Part shown: positions 21,601 to 34,624 of the stretch, one piece after another
Layout: every line of letters begins with the position of its first letter
Numbering within the stretch: the stretch's first letter is position 1
Made by a program: the position numbers and the translations under genes
Notes under the pieces: model-generated
What the model was told of the DNA's origin: nothing
Database searches by the model: none
What the model saw: the letters and a program-made list of their open reading frames with translations, nothing else
NCBI GenBank assembly: GCA_020310875.1
Contig: CM035407.1
Span: 217,775,145-217,839,144, forward strand
Direction of reading: 5' to 3'
From: Ceratopteris richardii
Taxonomy: Eukaryota; Streptophyta; Polypodiopsida; Polypodiales; Pteridaceae
DNA: 64,000 nucleotides

Positions 21601-22400
21601 GGAAGAGGGTGCTTTATGTAATTACCATTACACATTATAATAGTTTCTGGATTAGAAAAACATTGATGTATTCACATCATAATATGGTAGTTATATATAT
21701 TCATTTCCTTATGAGAAATATCTAAATGCTTTTGAAATTGAAATGAGCATGTTTCTAAACTCAAAGATTAGTCAACATACTTTTGTGGTCCACCTAGAAA
21801 CCTAAATGGTCACAAAAACGTTACTTGTATCAGGTATAGGCATGATAGAAACGTAGAATTGATCCACCTGATGACCTTCTGTTGACAATGAACCTCACCT
21901 AAAATGTGATATGTTATGTTTAGGTTCAGGGTTTAAACTCATAGGAGCTTGTTGATTAAATTTTGCAATTTATGATTGCAAGAGTCTGGAGATAAATCCT
22001 CAAAGATTTGAGGTGATGATCCATTGCAGAGAAGTCGTTGTTGCACATATAGATGGTTCTCATGGTTGTGGAGGGCTGATTTTTAGGGATATGAGTGCCT
22101 CATTGGGGACATAGCAAAGCTGATAGAAAACTCTTCTCTTGACCCTTACCAACAATGAAATGAACTTGACGTGTGCACATTCTTAGTATTGATTTGTAAC
22201 CGTATGTATCATTTTTAGCCTTTGCACCAAGTTCAAAGAAGGTAGCAACTTTCAAGTTGATTCAATTATGCATACTTCACACATTGGAAAATAAAGTCTT
22301 TTTTCTAATGCCCATCAAATCATAGTTGTTGCATTAAAAAGCAAGTCATTTTGTGCACATTCCTATAGCTGAATTGAGTAGGAATATTGGAACTTATTTT
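21601..22400. other. No recognisable feature
   Basis: AT-rich sequence between the antisense LINE piece and the gag relic. Nothing recognised on either strand. Confidence 0.4.
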
Positions 22401-22429
22401 AATTATTTCTATGCTAAAAAATAGGTAAA

Positions 22430-24240
22430 GAAAAACATTAAAAAATAACATTAAAATTTTGAAAAACATAAAAAAGTGTAATTGAAAGGAGAGACTTATT
22501 CAAGGAAAGAGAAAGTAAAAAGGAATTTCAAAGAAAACTAAAAGCGGAAAAACAAAATTTGCACGTATTTCACTCTAAGGTCAAACAAAAGGAACAAGAA
22601 CTAATCGCTAAATTCACAATCTAGGACTTAAGAGCTTTAGAACAAGGTGTAGGCATAGAAATCAAGACCCCTAGCTAGTAATATCCCTGAATTGATTGCT
22701 CAATTAGATCTCAAATCAAAGAGAACTTAGAGGGACTCGCCCTAGAAATTGATAGATATACAAGAAATAATCAATTGCAAAAGATGGATGAAATTTTTAA
22801 GAACATTATCATCGTGAAGCAGGGTGCATGCATAGTTTAGTCCATTTTGAGAGAAAACCAGAAGCTCATTGTAGTGAATGTGATAGAGCATTCTGCCACC
22901 TTTGTGCAACATGCTCAAATACATGACATACCTGAGGATATATTAATTCCGTATGTTGAATGAGTTGTTTCTAGATCTATATTAGATATGATCTAGATCC
23001 ATCATAAGCTAGAAGGGGTGCATTTACAAATTAAATGCACAAAACCTTTAGAAGATTTTACTCATCGTATTTAGGGTGTTTTCCTTTGATGGACACATTC
23101 CCAAAATCTCAATGTATACTTGACACACATGCATACCGAATTCATGAGACGATGAAAATACTTGAAGTTCATAGGATAACATTATCTACTTCTTGAAGAT
23201 CTCAAGTCTAGAAGATAGAATAGAAGTGGAGTAAAGAATTGGGTAAGAGACATGGCCTAACTGATGACTAGCAGAATGTAGGTTAAGTTATCGAAGTGGT
23301 TGTTCATGTGAAGTAATGTCAATGCGTCCTATATGATATGCCACCATCATTTCTAACTAGAAATACATCAACTAGGTGTCGTAATGTTACAACATAACAA
23401 CAAGTTCTAATGTTGCATCTACATCTAGGAGAACCTTGGACCTACAATTAGACATGCTAAGTAAGCAGATAGAAAATTCGATGTCATTGCAAGCCTCTTT
23501 ATCTAAAGAGATTCCTTATTTGCATAACAAAGAGGATTCACTGAGTGTCCAAGATCAAAGCAGTGAGACAAATCTTATGGAGGGTGCATTGCAAACTTTT
23601 AGGATGCCTTAGATTGATCCCACTACTCACCCCACTATGTCACATCAAATACCTCCACCACTAGTCCAACCTATATTTTGGAGGAATGTTCAAAAAAAAA
23701 TGCGAGAATGAATAATTGTGGAAAGAGATGTGTATGGTGTCATATAACTGAGAACTTCTCGTATGCTTGCAGAGTGCTAAAGGAAGTCAAGGAATAATAG
23801 TTACTTATCAAGGTTGACAAGAAACTATGTGATTTCCAAATAATAATTGCCTTAGTTGTGAATTGGGGAAAAGGAAAAATGAGGAAACTCTATTGAAATT
23901 TATCTACTTAAAATTCTAGATCTCTAGCTATTAAATTAGAACCACTAGAGCCAAATGAATAAGAATTGAGCAAATAGAGACTCAACGCAGCTATACAAAA
24001 GATTTTTTGGAAGTCTCCTATGGATTAATTCTATGTATATTCACACATTATTGATGTTGAGGAGAGACAAAGAAAAGATGAAATGCATGATGAGGTTGAT
24101 AATGAGAGAAGAGTGGCAAGAAAATACGTGAGAGATGATGGTAAGAAAGTACAATTCAAGCAAGATATAGCTTCAAAATATGAAAAAAAAAAGGTAAGGA
24201 GATTATAGAAGAAAGAAACCAGTAAGAGATTACCAAGTGC
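22430..24240 (+). pseudogene. Decayed Ty3/gypsy gag-like relic
   Basis: Conceptual reading across many stops gives a Lys/Glu-rich segment (about 22470-22610), then a long decayed part. At about 23720-23790 there is a knuckle-like CVWCHITENFSYAC followed by RVLKEVKE, and NWGKGKMRKL at 23860-23890. The same order (CxWC knuckle, C, LKEAL, N-F-G-K-G-G-M) occurs in plant gypsy gag proteins. The His of the knuckle is displaced or lost. Too decayed to place in a lineage; the link to the gypsy pol relic at 1-4 kb is only a possibility. Confidence 0.5.
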
Positions 24241-24519
24241 AAACTAATAAAACAAGATACTAAGGAAAGTATGAGAAAGTTGGTGAAGCCAATCAGAAGA
24301 ATCAAGATGATGATACAAAAGAAGACAAAGAGAGCACTCATATTTGTCTTAATATCTGAATAAAAGAAGAAAGTTGATGCCAAGGAAATCTTATATGACA
24401 AATTACTGAAAACCCAGGTATCTATGTTTTTTAGAGGAGTTTTTCTCCATCATAAAACTTGAATTGCATGGAACACAAGGTTCCTTTCAACTTCCAATGC
24501 GCTTTGATTGCTAGTGAAG
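24241..24519. other. No recognisable feature
   Basis: AT-rich spacer between the gag relic and the inverted RNase H fragments. Confidence 0.35.
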
Positions 24520-24900
24520 ATGGTGGTGGCAGAAGATTGATCAACACCCAAATCATCCATAAGTCCTTTGAGCTACACATTCAACAATCATTGTAAAAGC
24601 TACCCTATACTTAGCCTCACAACTAGAAGTGGTCATAGTAGGCTGCTTCTTGCTCAACTAAGATATGCATGAGCTACCAAGCATGAAGCAAAAACCACTG
24701 GTGGACACATGAGTGTCATAACAACCATACCAGTGTGAGTCACAAAAAGCATGTTAATCTTGTGATAGTGATTCCCTCTTGGGATAAAACAATCCAAGTA
24801 GTTGGGTACCACTCAAGTAGTGAAAGATGTGCTTAACCGCCTGCCAATGCTTAACACGTGGGCAATGTTTAAACCTACTCATCTATGATACAACAAATTG
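24520..24900 (-). pseudogene. Copia family C RNase H fragment, antisense
   Basis: The minus strand contains HYLSGTQLLGLFYPK, CYDTHVSTSGFCFMLGSS and LSKKQPTMTTSSCEA, which match the RNase H end of family C (41800-42130) with several stops. It is the left half of an inverted pair with 24965-25351. Confidence 0.85.
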
Positions 24901-24964
24901 AATATTTGATCAAGTAATGCATTAGTAATTCAAGCATCAAACAACCTACTTCCTTGCAAACTCA

Positions 24965-25351
24965 TGCATATCTTGGTTGAGAAAGAAGCAACCTACACTG
25001 GCAACATCGAGTTGTGAAGCTGAGTGCAGGGCAATTTTCACAGCTATAGTGGAGTGTATATGGCTGAGACGCCTATTGATGGATGTTTGCATGGAGATTG
25101 ATGTTGCTACACATATTCTCACTGATAGTCAGAGTGCATTGGCTAGTGCCTGAAACCCAGTGTTTCATGCACACACCAAACATATTGAGGTGCATTATCA
25201 CTATGTGAGAGAGCACCTTCATGTAGGAGATATTGGTTTGGTATATGTGCCTACACAAGATAATGTGCCATACATATTCACCAAAGCTCTTCCATGGGAA
25301 AAGTTTGAAGATTTTCGCAAAGTTTTAGGCTTATTACTTTGTGGGGTCTAA
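24965..25351 (+). pseudogene. Copia family C-related RNase H 3' end
   Basis: It matches the last part of family C pol: HAHTKHIEVHYHYVRE, YVPTQDNVPYIFTKALP and a terminal LGLL motif. One stop replaces an Arg codon before NPVFHA (near 25150). It runs directly into a polypurine tract and an LTR, so it is the 3' end of an old element related to family C but with a different LTR. Confidence 0.85.
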
Positions 25352-25397
25352 TTTGTCACTCTCTGTATCTGTTCACATCATTCGCTCCAGGGGGGTT

Positions 25398-25688
25398 TGT
25401 TACACTTATGTGTTCCTTGAGTAGCTTCGATGTGAACATTTTCCCTATACATGGGCACTTTTTACTCTAGTGTTTGCTAGAGGTTTTCCCCATGTTACCA
25501 CATACTTGATACAATGATATGTGGTGGTACTTTGTACTTAGGGATATTATTCCGCTATTACTTGAGTTCAATTCATCGTTAATAGAGAGAGCTATTCCAG
25601 CCATCCATCTTCTCTATGTGTCTTGTTGCATTTGTGCTTTTTGTGTGAGCTTCTCGTGTGTCTCTCACACTTCTACACACTCCCAACA
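25398..25688 (+). repeat. 3' LTR of an old family C relative
   Basis: A polypurine tract CCAGGGGGG at 25387-25395 is followed by TGTTACACTTATG, and the unit ends CTCCCAACA at 25688. The pol 3' end lies just upstream in the right order. Length is about 291 bp. Confidence 0.65.
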
Positions 25689-25708
25689 TGCACCTGGTGG
25701 TAAACTAG

Positions 25709-27289
25709 TCTATGATGGCATATGTAGAGCAGTTTGGAATGAGGAGATCCATAAAAAGTCTATGGGTGGCACTCAAAATGGAGATGCATATAATGTTCAT
25801 GATTCTTACTAATAAAATAATCAACAATGTGGCAAGAGCACGAACAAGGACAATAATGGTCAATGGAATAAGAGTAGAAGTAAATCAAGGAAGAAGGATA
25901 TCGAGTGCCACTATTTTCATAAGAAAGGACATATGAAGAAAGATTGCTACTTGTTAAAGAATGCTAAAGGTAAATATGAATATTGATGGGCATGTTAAAC
26001 AATCACCTCCTCCATCAGCTTTGATTATGATGATCAAACAAATTAATGCTATTATTGATGAATTTGATGTGTTGACACTTGATAGTATTGTGCCTATTGA
26101 GGCTCTTATGGCCGATTCTCTTTCTCACATGTGATATTGGATTATGGTGGTTTTTTCCATATGACACCACATAAAGTATGGTTCTCTAATTATGCGGCAA
26201 AGTCTCTTGGTACTCTGGGAACTTGTGACTCTTACTAGTATGATGTTGCTAGGATTGGAGACATGGTTGTGAAGTTCATTGATGTTTCAAAATTCACCAT
26301 GCATAATATATGCCATGTATCTAAGATATTGCACAATTTGATATCAGTTGGTCAACTTGATGACCTTGGTTACAAATTGGTTATTTATGATCAAGCCTTT
26401 TGCATATTAAAGGGCAATATGGTTATTGAAAAGGCAAGCAAAGTTGGCTCACTTTATCGCTATTTTGTATAATGAACACTTGTTAGCTATTATTGAATAG
26501 CCTATGGCTTGTATTTGACATGGCTTTTTGGGCCACATATCTTGTAGTAAAATGGAAAATATTTCTTGTTCTAGCTACCTACCTGTGTTATCTTTCTCTT
26601 ATTTATCATTCTTTGAGCATTCTCAATTGGAAATCAAACTACGAATGTTCATAAGATGCACATTGATTCTTCAATTCAACCTCTAGATCGTGTTCATATA
26701 GATGTGCATGGTCCTATGCCCACAATTTCATTAGGTGGTTCTCTTTGCTTCATCACTTTCATAGATGATGCAACTAGAAAAGTCTAGGTAAATCCTATCA
26801 AATTGAAGGATGTTGTATTCCATACTATTAGAAAATGCCTTGCTTTTGTTGAGATTGAAAAAGGAACTAAACTCAAGGCTTTATGGTCTGTGAATGGTGA
26901 TGAGTATATCTCATATGAGTTTAGCCCTTTCTATCACTCTAGAGGAATTTGTATAAAGTTTACACCTCCTTACATCCTAGTACATAATGATGTAGGTGAG
27001 AGGATGAATAGAAGTATTCAAGATAGAGTAGTTCCTATGATGCATCATGCAAACTTCTCACAAGGCTTTTGGGCAGAAGTAGTATTGATTGCAGTTCATG
27101 TGATTAACCGTTCACCTTGTACTACCAAAGATATGAAAGTGGTACGAGAGTTATGGACATGGAAGCCACCATATTATGATCATCTTCACGTTATTGGGTG
27201 TGAAGCCTATGTTCATTTGGATAGACTGGATCATTGGGCAAGATGACAATGAGAGAAATGATATGCAATTCATTTTGGTGCTAAAGTTT
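25709..27289 (+). pseudogene. Copia relic E: gag knuckle, protease, integrase
   Basis: In element order: a gag end rich in Asn, Lys and Arg with a damaged knuckle CHYFHKKGHMKKDC (second Cys now Phe, about 25910-25950); a protease-integrase region with HMTPHKVWF, where the catalytic D-S-G has decayed (about 26140); GAG-pre-integrase with NLISVGQL; and an integrase core with FIDDATRK, VGERMNRSI and FWAEVV. It belongs to the Tnt1-like copia lineages. The piece is cut at 27289 by insertion of element B, whose TATAT duplication ends at 27294. Many stops and frameshifts; no RT remains beside it. Confidence 0.75.
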
Positions 27290-27294
27290 TATAT
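27290..27294. repeat. Left target-site duplication of element B
   Basis: TATAT here and at 44378-44382, after the displaced end of the 3' LTR of B. Confidence 0.85.
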
Positions 27295-28328
27295 TGTTGG
27301 TGCAAGGCAATCAACAATTGAAGTTTTGGGTGAAGAATTGAAGTCAAGGACTGAAGAAAAGAATAATTCATGAAGCATGAAGGAAGTGCATATTCAGAAG
27401 ATGAAGATGTGTACACATATGTACATTAATTTAGAGACAGCTCATATACATCTTTTGTATGGTCATAAGCTTGTACATATATGGATATATATATAAGTAA
27501 AAAGTCGGGGCAAATATGAGAGAGAATTTGAATAGAGAAATTGGTAATTGTATGAGTCATTAGACATCTTAGAAGTGAATAGAATCTCTCTCATCACTCA
27601 GTTGTAAAATTCCTTCAGGAATGAAAGAAAACTACGCCCGATGTTTCTGTCCATTCTCCTTCTATATTTCATCATTTCAAGAATCCTTTTCTAGATGTCT
27701 AAGTCCATAGTTAATGCGTTTATGGTTAAAGTTTGAGAGCTTAATTGTAAACAGGCTATGAGAATTATGAGTAGGAACATTCATATGTGAAGAAGTTTTC
27801 ACTGTTTCTTGAAACAGGTGCAATCTCGATGATCAATGATTTGATCATTTCTCACTGTACAGGTTAAAATTTTGCGTGAGTAAGGAGTCAAAATTTAAGT
27901 TAGAAGGTAAGCCATCTATGGCTAAAATCATTTGTACAAACAGGCTCTAGATTGAGAGAACCAAGTGTTAGAAGTTACAGGTGTCTGAATCGACTTTTTA
28001 GAAGAGTAGTTTTAGACATAGGTAACTTGTTGAGCTCATTTCTCAAGATCTACTGAATCTTTTGGAGTGATTCAACTTGGAGAAGGTGCGCAAACTATAG
28101 GCAACACCTTGTGCAAAGTGTCATTAAAAACTTTACATAATTGATAAGTTAATGAGAGAGATATGTGCAGCAGACTTTCTGTATAGTGATCTTCTTCATA
28201 GGTTTTTTAAAATCTTCATAATTGATCATTGATCCTCTAAAATTCGTGAAGGTTTGAGTTAATCTTGTTATATAGGTGCTCTAACTACAAGAGTAGCTGG
28301 TTGTTTTGGAGATTAACACTCTCCATCA
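27295..28328 (+). repeat. 5' LTR of element B
   Basis: Runs from TGTTGGTGCAAGG to CTCTCCATCA, 1034 bp, and matches 32701-33721 plus 44366-44377 with scattered substitutions. It contains a TATA-like TATATATATAAG near 27487. The primer-binding site follows at 28330. Confidence 0.93.
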
Positions 28329-28329
28329 G

Positions 28330-28344
28330 TGGTATCAGAGCAAG
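28330..28344 (+). other. Primer-binding site of element B
   Basis: TGGTATCAGAGCAAG, complementary to initiator Met-tRNA, one base after the LTR end. Confidence 0.92.
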
Positions 28345-28550
28345 AGGCATCAAAATTGAAGAAAGGAGGATCCCGATTGCTGCAATCATAAAGAATTCAA
28401 CATCTGAAGGTTCAAAAGGTGAAAGCTTAAGAGCAAAGCTTGAGAACGAGGCCATACGACATCAAGGAAGACAAAATGAGTATCATTTGAAGCAAAGGTA
28501 CATCTATTACTCATAAAGTTTGAAGAATTCAATACACAGGTGAAGAAAGG

Positions 28551-29560
28551 ATGGGAGATTCTCTTCAGATAGAGAAGTTGGATAGAGAGAACTATCCAGC
28601 ATGGTCAATGAGGATGGAAGCTCATCTTATGAGCAAAGACTTGATAGCTTATATTACAGGTGAAGAAGAAAAGCCTCAGTTCAGAGATTCTAGTGTTCCA
28701 ACTAGGGAGGAATTATCAGACTTTAAGAATTGGATGAAGAAAGATCCTCAAGCTAGGAGCATTATCTATATGGCAGTCAATGACTACTTGCTACCTCATA
28801 TTAGAGGTCTTGAAAGTGCAAGTGATATATGGAATGCTTTGGAGGAGCATTTCCAAAACACCACAAAGTCAAGGAAGGCATCCTTGTGGGCAGAATTTAC
28901 CACTTTCAAGAAGAAGGCCTCTCAATCCATCTCAGACTATGTAAAAAGGATGAAGGACATTGCAGATGCATTAGGAGTAGTTGATGAAGAATTGAGGAGG
29001 ATAAATTGGTAAGGCAAATCCTCACAGGTTTGAGAGGTGATGACAAATGGAAGCCATTCATTTTGTCTACTGAATTATCACTTGATCATTTTACTCCTGA
29101 CTTAAATCAGTTGCTAGGACATATGTTAACCTTTGAGCAGGATGTCAAAGGTGAAGGTGACAAGAGTATAGGTCATGCAATGTATTCAAAGGATAAGAAG
29201 AAGAATATCAAAGGAAAGCAACAAGCAAATGAGGATGAAGGTACAACTAGCCAAGCTAACTTCCTAAGAGGAAGAGAAGGTGGCAAAGGTTAAGGAAGAG
29301 GCAGGAGTAATAAAGAAGGAGTCAAAGCTTGTTGGATTTGTGGTAAGACAAATCACTTAGCTAATGATTGTTGGCATAATACTCAGAGTAATGGTGGATA
29401 TAATCAGAACTTTAATTCAAGATGAAGAGGTGCAAAAAATCAAAAAGGTAATTTCAGAGGTAGAGGTAGTAGAGGTTACTTTGGAAGAAATGCAGGTAGA
29501 GGATTCCAAAGCCAACAATACAACAATACCTACTACAATTATGCTGCAGATTAGAAGGAA
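28551..29560 (+). pseudogene. Element B gag
   Basis: ATG at 28551 begins MGDSLQIEKLDRENYPAWS, the start of a copia gag (capsid-like) protein that packages element RNA. A frameshift near 29005 moves the frame. The CCHC knuckle CWICGKTNHLANDC starts at 29330, after stops at 29291-29293 and before others at 29424 and 29552. The C-terminal part is Gly/Arg/Asn-rich (RGRGSRG). Broken by one frameshift and at least three stops. The spacing from the LTR, about 220 bp, is normal. Closest relative in the window is element D. Confidence 0.9.
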
Positions 29561-29569
29561 GATTCAACA

Positions 29570-31222
29570 TTGATAATGAATGCAACTTGTGAAAGGCAAA
29601 GTGAAGATCAAAGAGTCTTCTACATTGACTCAGGATGTAGTAATCATCTGAGTGGTAACATAGCCTTGATGACTGATTTGGAAAATAAGGTAACTAATCA
29701 TGTAGTTCAAACATGTGATAATACAAAGCACAATGTGAAGTCAATTGGATCAGTGAAGGCCAAGGATGGAAGTACTCTCTTGAGTAAGGTTTTGTATGTT
29801 CCTACAATTCCTAAAAATCTGATAAGTGTAGAACAAATTGTTGAAAAAGGTTATGAAGTTAGGTTCACTAATGAAGGAGTGTTTGTGGAAGACCCTAGCA
29901 ATGGGTATAAACAAATTGTTTCAGGGAAGAAAGAAGGAAGATTGTTCACATTGAAGATTCAAGGTAATGTTGGTCATGCTTTGTTCACTTATGGTGGACA
30001 TAAGATCTCTGAGTTAGATCTTTGGCATAAGAGGCTTGGACATTTTAATGAAAGAGGTATCAAGGGTATGGTTAACAATGGTTCAGTGCTTGGATTGCCT
30101 AATGCTACAAGTCAACATATGACATACAGATGTGAAGCATGTCAATTAGGTAAGGCTCATAAGCAATCTTATTCCAAGCATGGTTTTATGTATTCAGAGA
30201 AGCTTGATTTGGCACACACAGATGTGTGGGGACCATCAAAGGATTTCAGTATCAATGGTTCAAGGTACTATGTGATTTATGTTGATGATGCTACTAGATG
30301 GATCACGATCTAGGTGATCAAAGATAAGTCAGAGGTGTTCAATACATTTAAACATTATCATGTGTATGCAGAGAGAATTACAGGTCATAAGTTGAAGAGA
30401 CTAAGGTCAGATGGAGGGGGAGAGTATTTCTCTAATAAGTTCAGTGATTACTTGTGGAATGCAGGTATAAAAAGGGAAATTACTTGCAGGTACTCTCCTC
30501 AACAAAATGGTGTAGCAGAGAGAAGAAATAGAACTCTTGCTGAGTTTGCAAGGTCAATGATGAAGGAGAAAAATTGCCCAAATTACTTGTGGGATGAGGC
30601 TGTAAATACAGCTACTTATTTGGTCAATAGGTTACCATGTAAAGCTTTGCAGGGTATGACACTATATGAGGCATGGTGGGGTAAGAGACCTACTCTAGAC
30701 CATTGCAAAGTATTTGGATGTTTGGCATATGCATATGTGCCATCATAATTGAGGCATAAATTGGAGCCTAAAGCTGAAAAATATGTGTTCATTGGATATG
30801 ATGATATCCATCCACAAAGCAATTTATTGTATCTAAAGATGTTACATTTGATGAGCAAGGTACTTGGTATGCAGGTACAATCAATATTTATGCAGGTGAT
30901 GAAGAAGTTGTGACTCAAAAGAAAGGTAAATCAAAGGTTTAGATATTTGATGAAGAGGAGAACAATGAAGTGCAGGTTGAAGTTGAAGAAGTGCCAAGGT
31001 TTGATCCAGAATGTGATGAACCACAAACCTCAAAGTGTGGAGAAATTAGAAGGTCATCTAGATACAAAATGGCAACCTACAAGGTATAGCTATGACACTT
31101 CTTTTTTGGCTACCAAAGATTATGCTTATATGATAAAGGCAGATGAAGACCCTTCTACATATGAAGAGGCAAAAGGTAAGGAAAATTGGGAGAAAGCTAT
31201 GCAGGAAGAGTATGATGCATAG
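29570..31222 (+). pseudogene. Element B protease and integrase
   Basis: Protease motif FYIDSGCSNH with the catalytic Asp intact (about 29620). GAG-pre-integrase follows with LWHKRLGHFNERG and CEACQLGKAHK, the HHCC zinc module. The integrase core has AHTDVWGP (first Asp), RSDGGGEY (second Asp) and QNGVAERRNRT (Glu), all present. The frame is interrupted by TAG at 30311-30313, TAA at 30746-30748, a frameshift near 30820 and TAG at 31220-31222. Catalytic residues intact but interrupted by few lesions suggest a moderate age. Confidence 0.92.
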
Positions 31223-32692
31223 GTGGAGAATGAGACTTGTAATTTGGTTCCTAAACCAAATAGTCAGAAGATTATTGGATGCAAATGGGTCTACAAGACA
31301 AAGAGGTTTGCAGATGGAAGTGTGTCTAGGTATAAAGCTAGACTTGTTGTGAAGGGTTTTGCTCAGACATATGGTATAGATTATGATGAGACCTATAGTC
31401 CTGTGGCAAAGATGACAACTATCAGGACACTCATAGCTATTGCTGCATGTAAAGGTTGGAAGTTATGTCAATTAGATGTGAAGAATGCTTTTTTAAATGG
31501 TTATATTTCAGATGATGTTTTAATGGAGCAACCACAAGGATTTAGAGATGGAAGGTATCCAGATCATGTATGTAAGCTCAAGAGAGCTTTGTATGGTTTG
31601 AAGCAGGCCCCAAGGGCATGGAACTATAGACTTGTAAAGTTCTTGAAAGAACTTGGATTCCAAGTATCTAAAGTAGATAGTAGCTTGCTTGTCAAAGCAA
31701 GTGATGATGGGTTCATATACATGTGCATTTATGTTGATGATATAATTCTTACAGGTACAGGTGAGAAAAGCATTCAAAGACTAAAGAAGCAAATGGAGAA
31801 AGAGTTCAAAATCAGTGACTTGGGAGACTTGTCATATTTCTTGGGCATGGAGATCTCATACACTCAACATGGAGTGTATGTAACTCAAGAAAGGTATTTG
31901 AGAAACTTGTTGATCAAGTTTAAGATGAATGATTGCAGGGTAGCACCTACTCCAATGGAGGTGAATCACAAATTGAGCAGATATGGAGGTGAAGAGTTCA
32001 AGGACATGAAACTATATCAGAGTTTGGCTGGTAGTCTGATCTATGCTACATTAACTAGACCTGACTTGTCATATGCAGTTGGAGTGTTATCTCTATTCAT
32101 GCACTGCTCTAGGAAAGAACATTGGATTGCAGATCAAAGAGTGTTGAGGTACATTAAGGGTACACTCAAAGAAGGTTTGTATTATGGTTTTACATCAGAT
32201 ACAAACATCAAGATTTATAGTGATACAGATTGGGTAGGTAATCTTGATGATAGGAGATCAACATATGGATACTTGTGTTATGTGGGAGATAAGTTAATTT
32301 CTTGGTGTTCAAAAAAGCAACACAGAGTTTCTTTGTCATCTACAGAAGCAGAGTACAAAGGGATGGTTGAAGCTGCAAAGGAAGTGATATGGCTTAAGAC
32401 TCTTATGAAGAGTTTCGATATCATTCAGAGTACACCCACTATTCATGGAGATAATATGAGTTCATTGTATTTAGCTGCTAACCCTGTTTTTCATACCAAG
32501 ACTAAACACATTGAGATTCAATACCATTTCCTAAGAGAGAAGGTGATGGATAAAGAGATTGAAGTCATACATACTTCAACAAAAGATCAGATAGATGATA
32601 TGCTAACCAAAAGCTTGGATGGACCAAAGCTACAAAGATTTAAAGACATGGAAGGTATAAAGAAGATAGAGAAAACCTCAATTGATGATTGA
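31223..32692 (+). pseudogene. Element B reverse transcriptase-RNase H, long open segment
   Basis: About 489 codons without a stop. RT motifs include CQLDVKNAFLNG (motif A Asp), [11 protein letters not shown], and YVDDIIL (catalytic DD). The RNase H part includes DTDWVGN, SSTEAEYKGM and TKTKHIEI. It ends in TGA at 32690-32692 next to the polypurine tract. The domain is intact in itself but lies downstream of several stops in the same polyprotein, so it is not expected to be made. Confidence 0.94.
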
Positions 32693-32700
32693 GGGGGAGC
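32689..32700 (+). other. Polypurine tract of element B
   Basis: TTGAGGGGGAGC directly before the 3' LTR start at 32701; the plus-strand primer site. Confidence 0.88.
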
Positions 32701-33721
32701 TGTTGTTGCAGGGAAATCAACAATTGAAGTTTTGGGTGAAGAATTGAAGTCAAGGACTAAAGAAAAGAATAAGTCATGAAGCAAGAAGGAAGTGCATATT
32801 CAGAAGATGAAGATGTATACACATATGTACATTAATTTAGAGACAGCTCATATATATCTTTTGTATGGTCATAAGCTTGTACATATATGGCTATATATAT
32901 AAGTAAAAAGTCGGGGAAAATATGAGAGAGCATGTGAATAGAGAAATTGGTAGTTGTATGAGTCATTAGACATCTTAGAAGTGAATAGAATCTCTCTCAT
33001 CACTCAGTTGTAAAATTCCTTCAGGAATGAAAGAAAATTGTGCCTGATGTTTCTGTGCATTCTCCTTCTGTATTTGATAATTTCAAGAATCCCTTTGTAG
33101 ATGTCTAAGTCCATAGTTAATGAGTCTATGGTTAACGTTTGAGAGCCTAATTGTAAATAGGTTGTGAGAATTATGAGTAGGAACATTCATATGTGAAGAA
33201 GTTTTCACTGTTTCCTGAAACAGGTGCAGTCTCGATGATCAATGATTTGATCATTTCTCAGTGTACAGGTTAAAGTTTTGCATGAATAAGGAGTCAAAAT
33301 TTAAGTTAGAAGGTAAGCCATCTATGGCTAAAAGCATTTGTATAAACGGGTTCTACATTGAGAGAACCAAGTGTTAGAAGTTACAGGTGTTTGAATCGAC
33401 TTTTCAGAAGAGTAGTTTTAGACATAGGTAACTTGTTGAGATCATTTCCCAAGATCTTCTGAATCTTTTGGAGTGATTCAACTTGGAGAAGGTGCACAAA
33501 CTGTAGGCAACACCTTGTGCAAAGTTTCATAAAAAACTTTATACAATTGATAAGTTAATGAGAGACATATGTGTAGCAGACTTTCATGTAGTCATCTTCT
33601 TCACAGGTTTTTTAAAATCTTCATAATTGATCATTGATCCTCTAAAATTGGTGAAGGTTTGAGTTACTCTTGTTATAGAGGTGCTCTAACTACAAGAGTA
33701 GCTTGTTCTTCTGGAGATTAA
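32701..33721 (+). repeat. 3' LTR of element B, main part
   Basis: Starts TGTTGTTGCAGGG and matches the 5' LTR to GGAGATTAA. Element A interrupts it here; its last 12 bp (CACTCTCCATCA) lie at 44366-44377. Confidence 0.93.
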
Positions 33722-34443
33722 TGTAAGAAAATAACAGCACAACGGAATAGACCTGTAGATAGAGTTGAGAGAAAAACGCAAACAAAGATAGACAGAGATT
33801 GAGAGATAGAGAACTCAAATTCTCAGATTGCGGAGCGTAATGCAGTTACAATGATGGTGTTGTCCACTTGTGCGCTCCCACTGTGGAGCTTAGATGGCGA
33901 TCTAGACAGACTCTAGATGAAGGGCTTACTAGTGTGCAATGCTCTGTAAAGCTCAACCTGGGCCGTGCTTATATAGCTTTTACAAGGCGGTTCGGTATAG
34001 ATAAACGTAGTCGGGAGATACAAAATAGTCGGTAAAATATATGATCTGACAATATCTCCACGACCAGAAGTCCTACCGTCTCGGCCCTACGTGCCGGGGG
34101 GATAGGCCCTCTGGACCCCGCAGAAGGGGGCAAGCCCCCCTCTGCACTCCCCCCATTAAGGTTCTATGGGGAAACCGCGTGATGCCACAGGGCCTTTATT
34201 TTCACCTTAAATGGCAATCCAATGGCCTGGAAGTTTATGCCCTACCTAACCTAACGACTAGGCTCACAAAGATCATCTACAACCATCAACGGTCACACAT
34301 AGACCTCATCTAACTTGGAAGTTAGGGTTCCACAAATGTCCAGGCTCTCATAATGGCTTCTCCTCATAATGGGGGCCTTACAACTTAGAGCACCATGAAT
34401 CATTTGTGGTCACATGAGGGTGGAGTATTGAGCATATCTAACA
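33722..34443 (-). repeat. 3' LTR of element A, full length
   Basis: The plus strand reads TGTAAGAAAATAAC to ATATCTAACA, 722 bp. On the element strand a TATATAAGC box lies near 33970. The polypurine tract (plus strand CCCCCCTCA) adjoins at 34444. The other LTR lacks an internal stretch of about 200 bp. Confidence 0.92.
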
Positions 34444-34624
34444 CCCCCCTCAATGTCCACCCGATGGTGAACTACCTCCTTGGTCCAATCCCAAGCTTTG
34501 GAAAATGTCGAAGAAGTTGCTCTCTCCCAAGAGCCTTGGTGAAGATGACTGCTCCATTTTCTTCAGTAGGGCAATAGGTTATCTCCACGACCCCGTCCTC
34601 AATCAACTCATGCACATAGTGATA

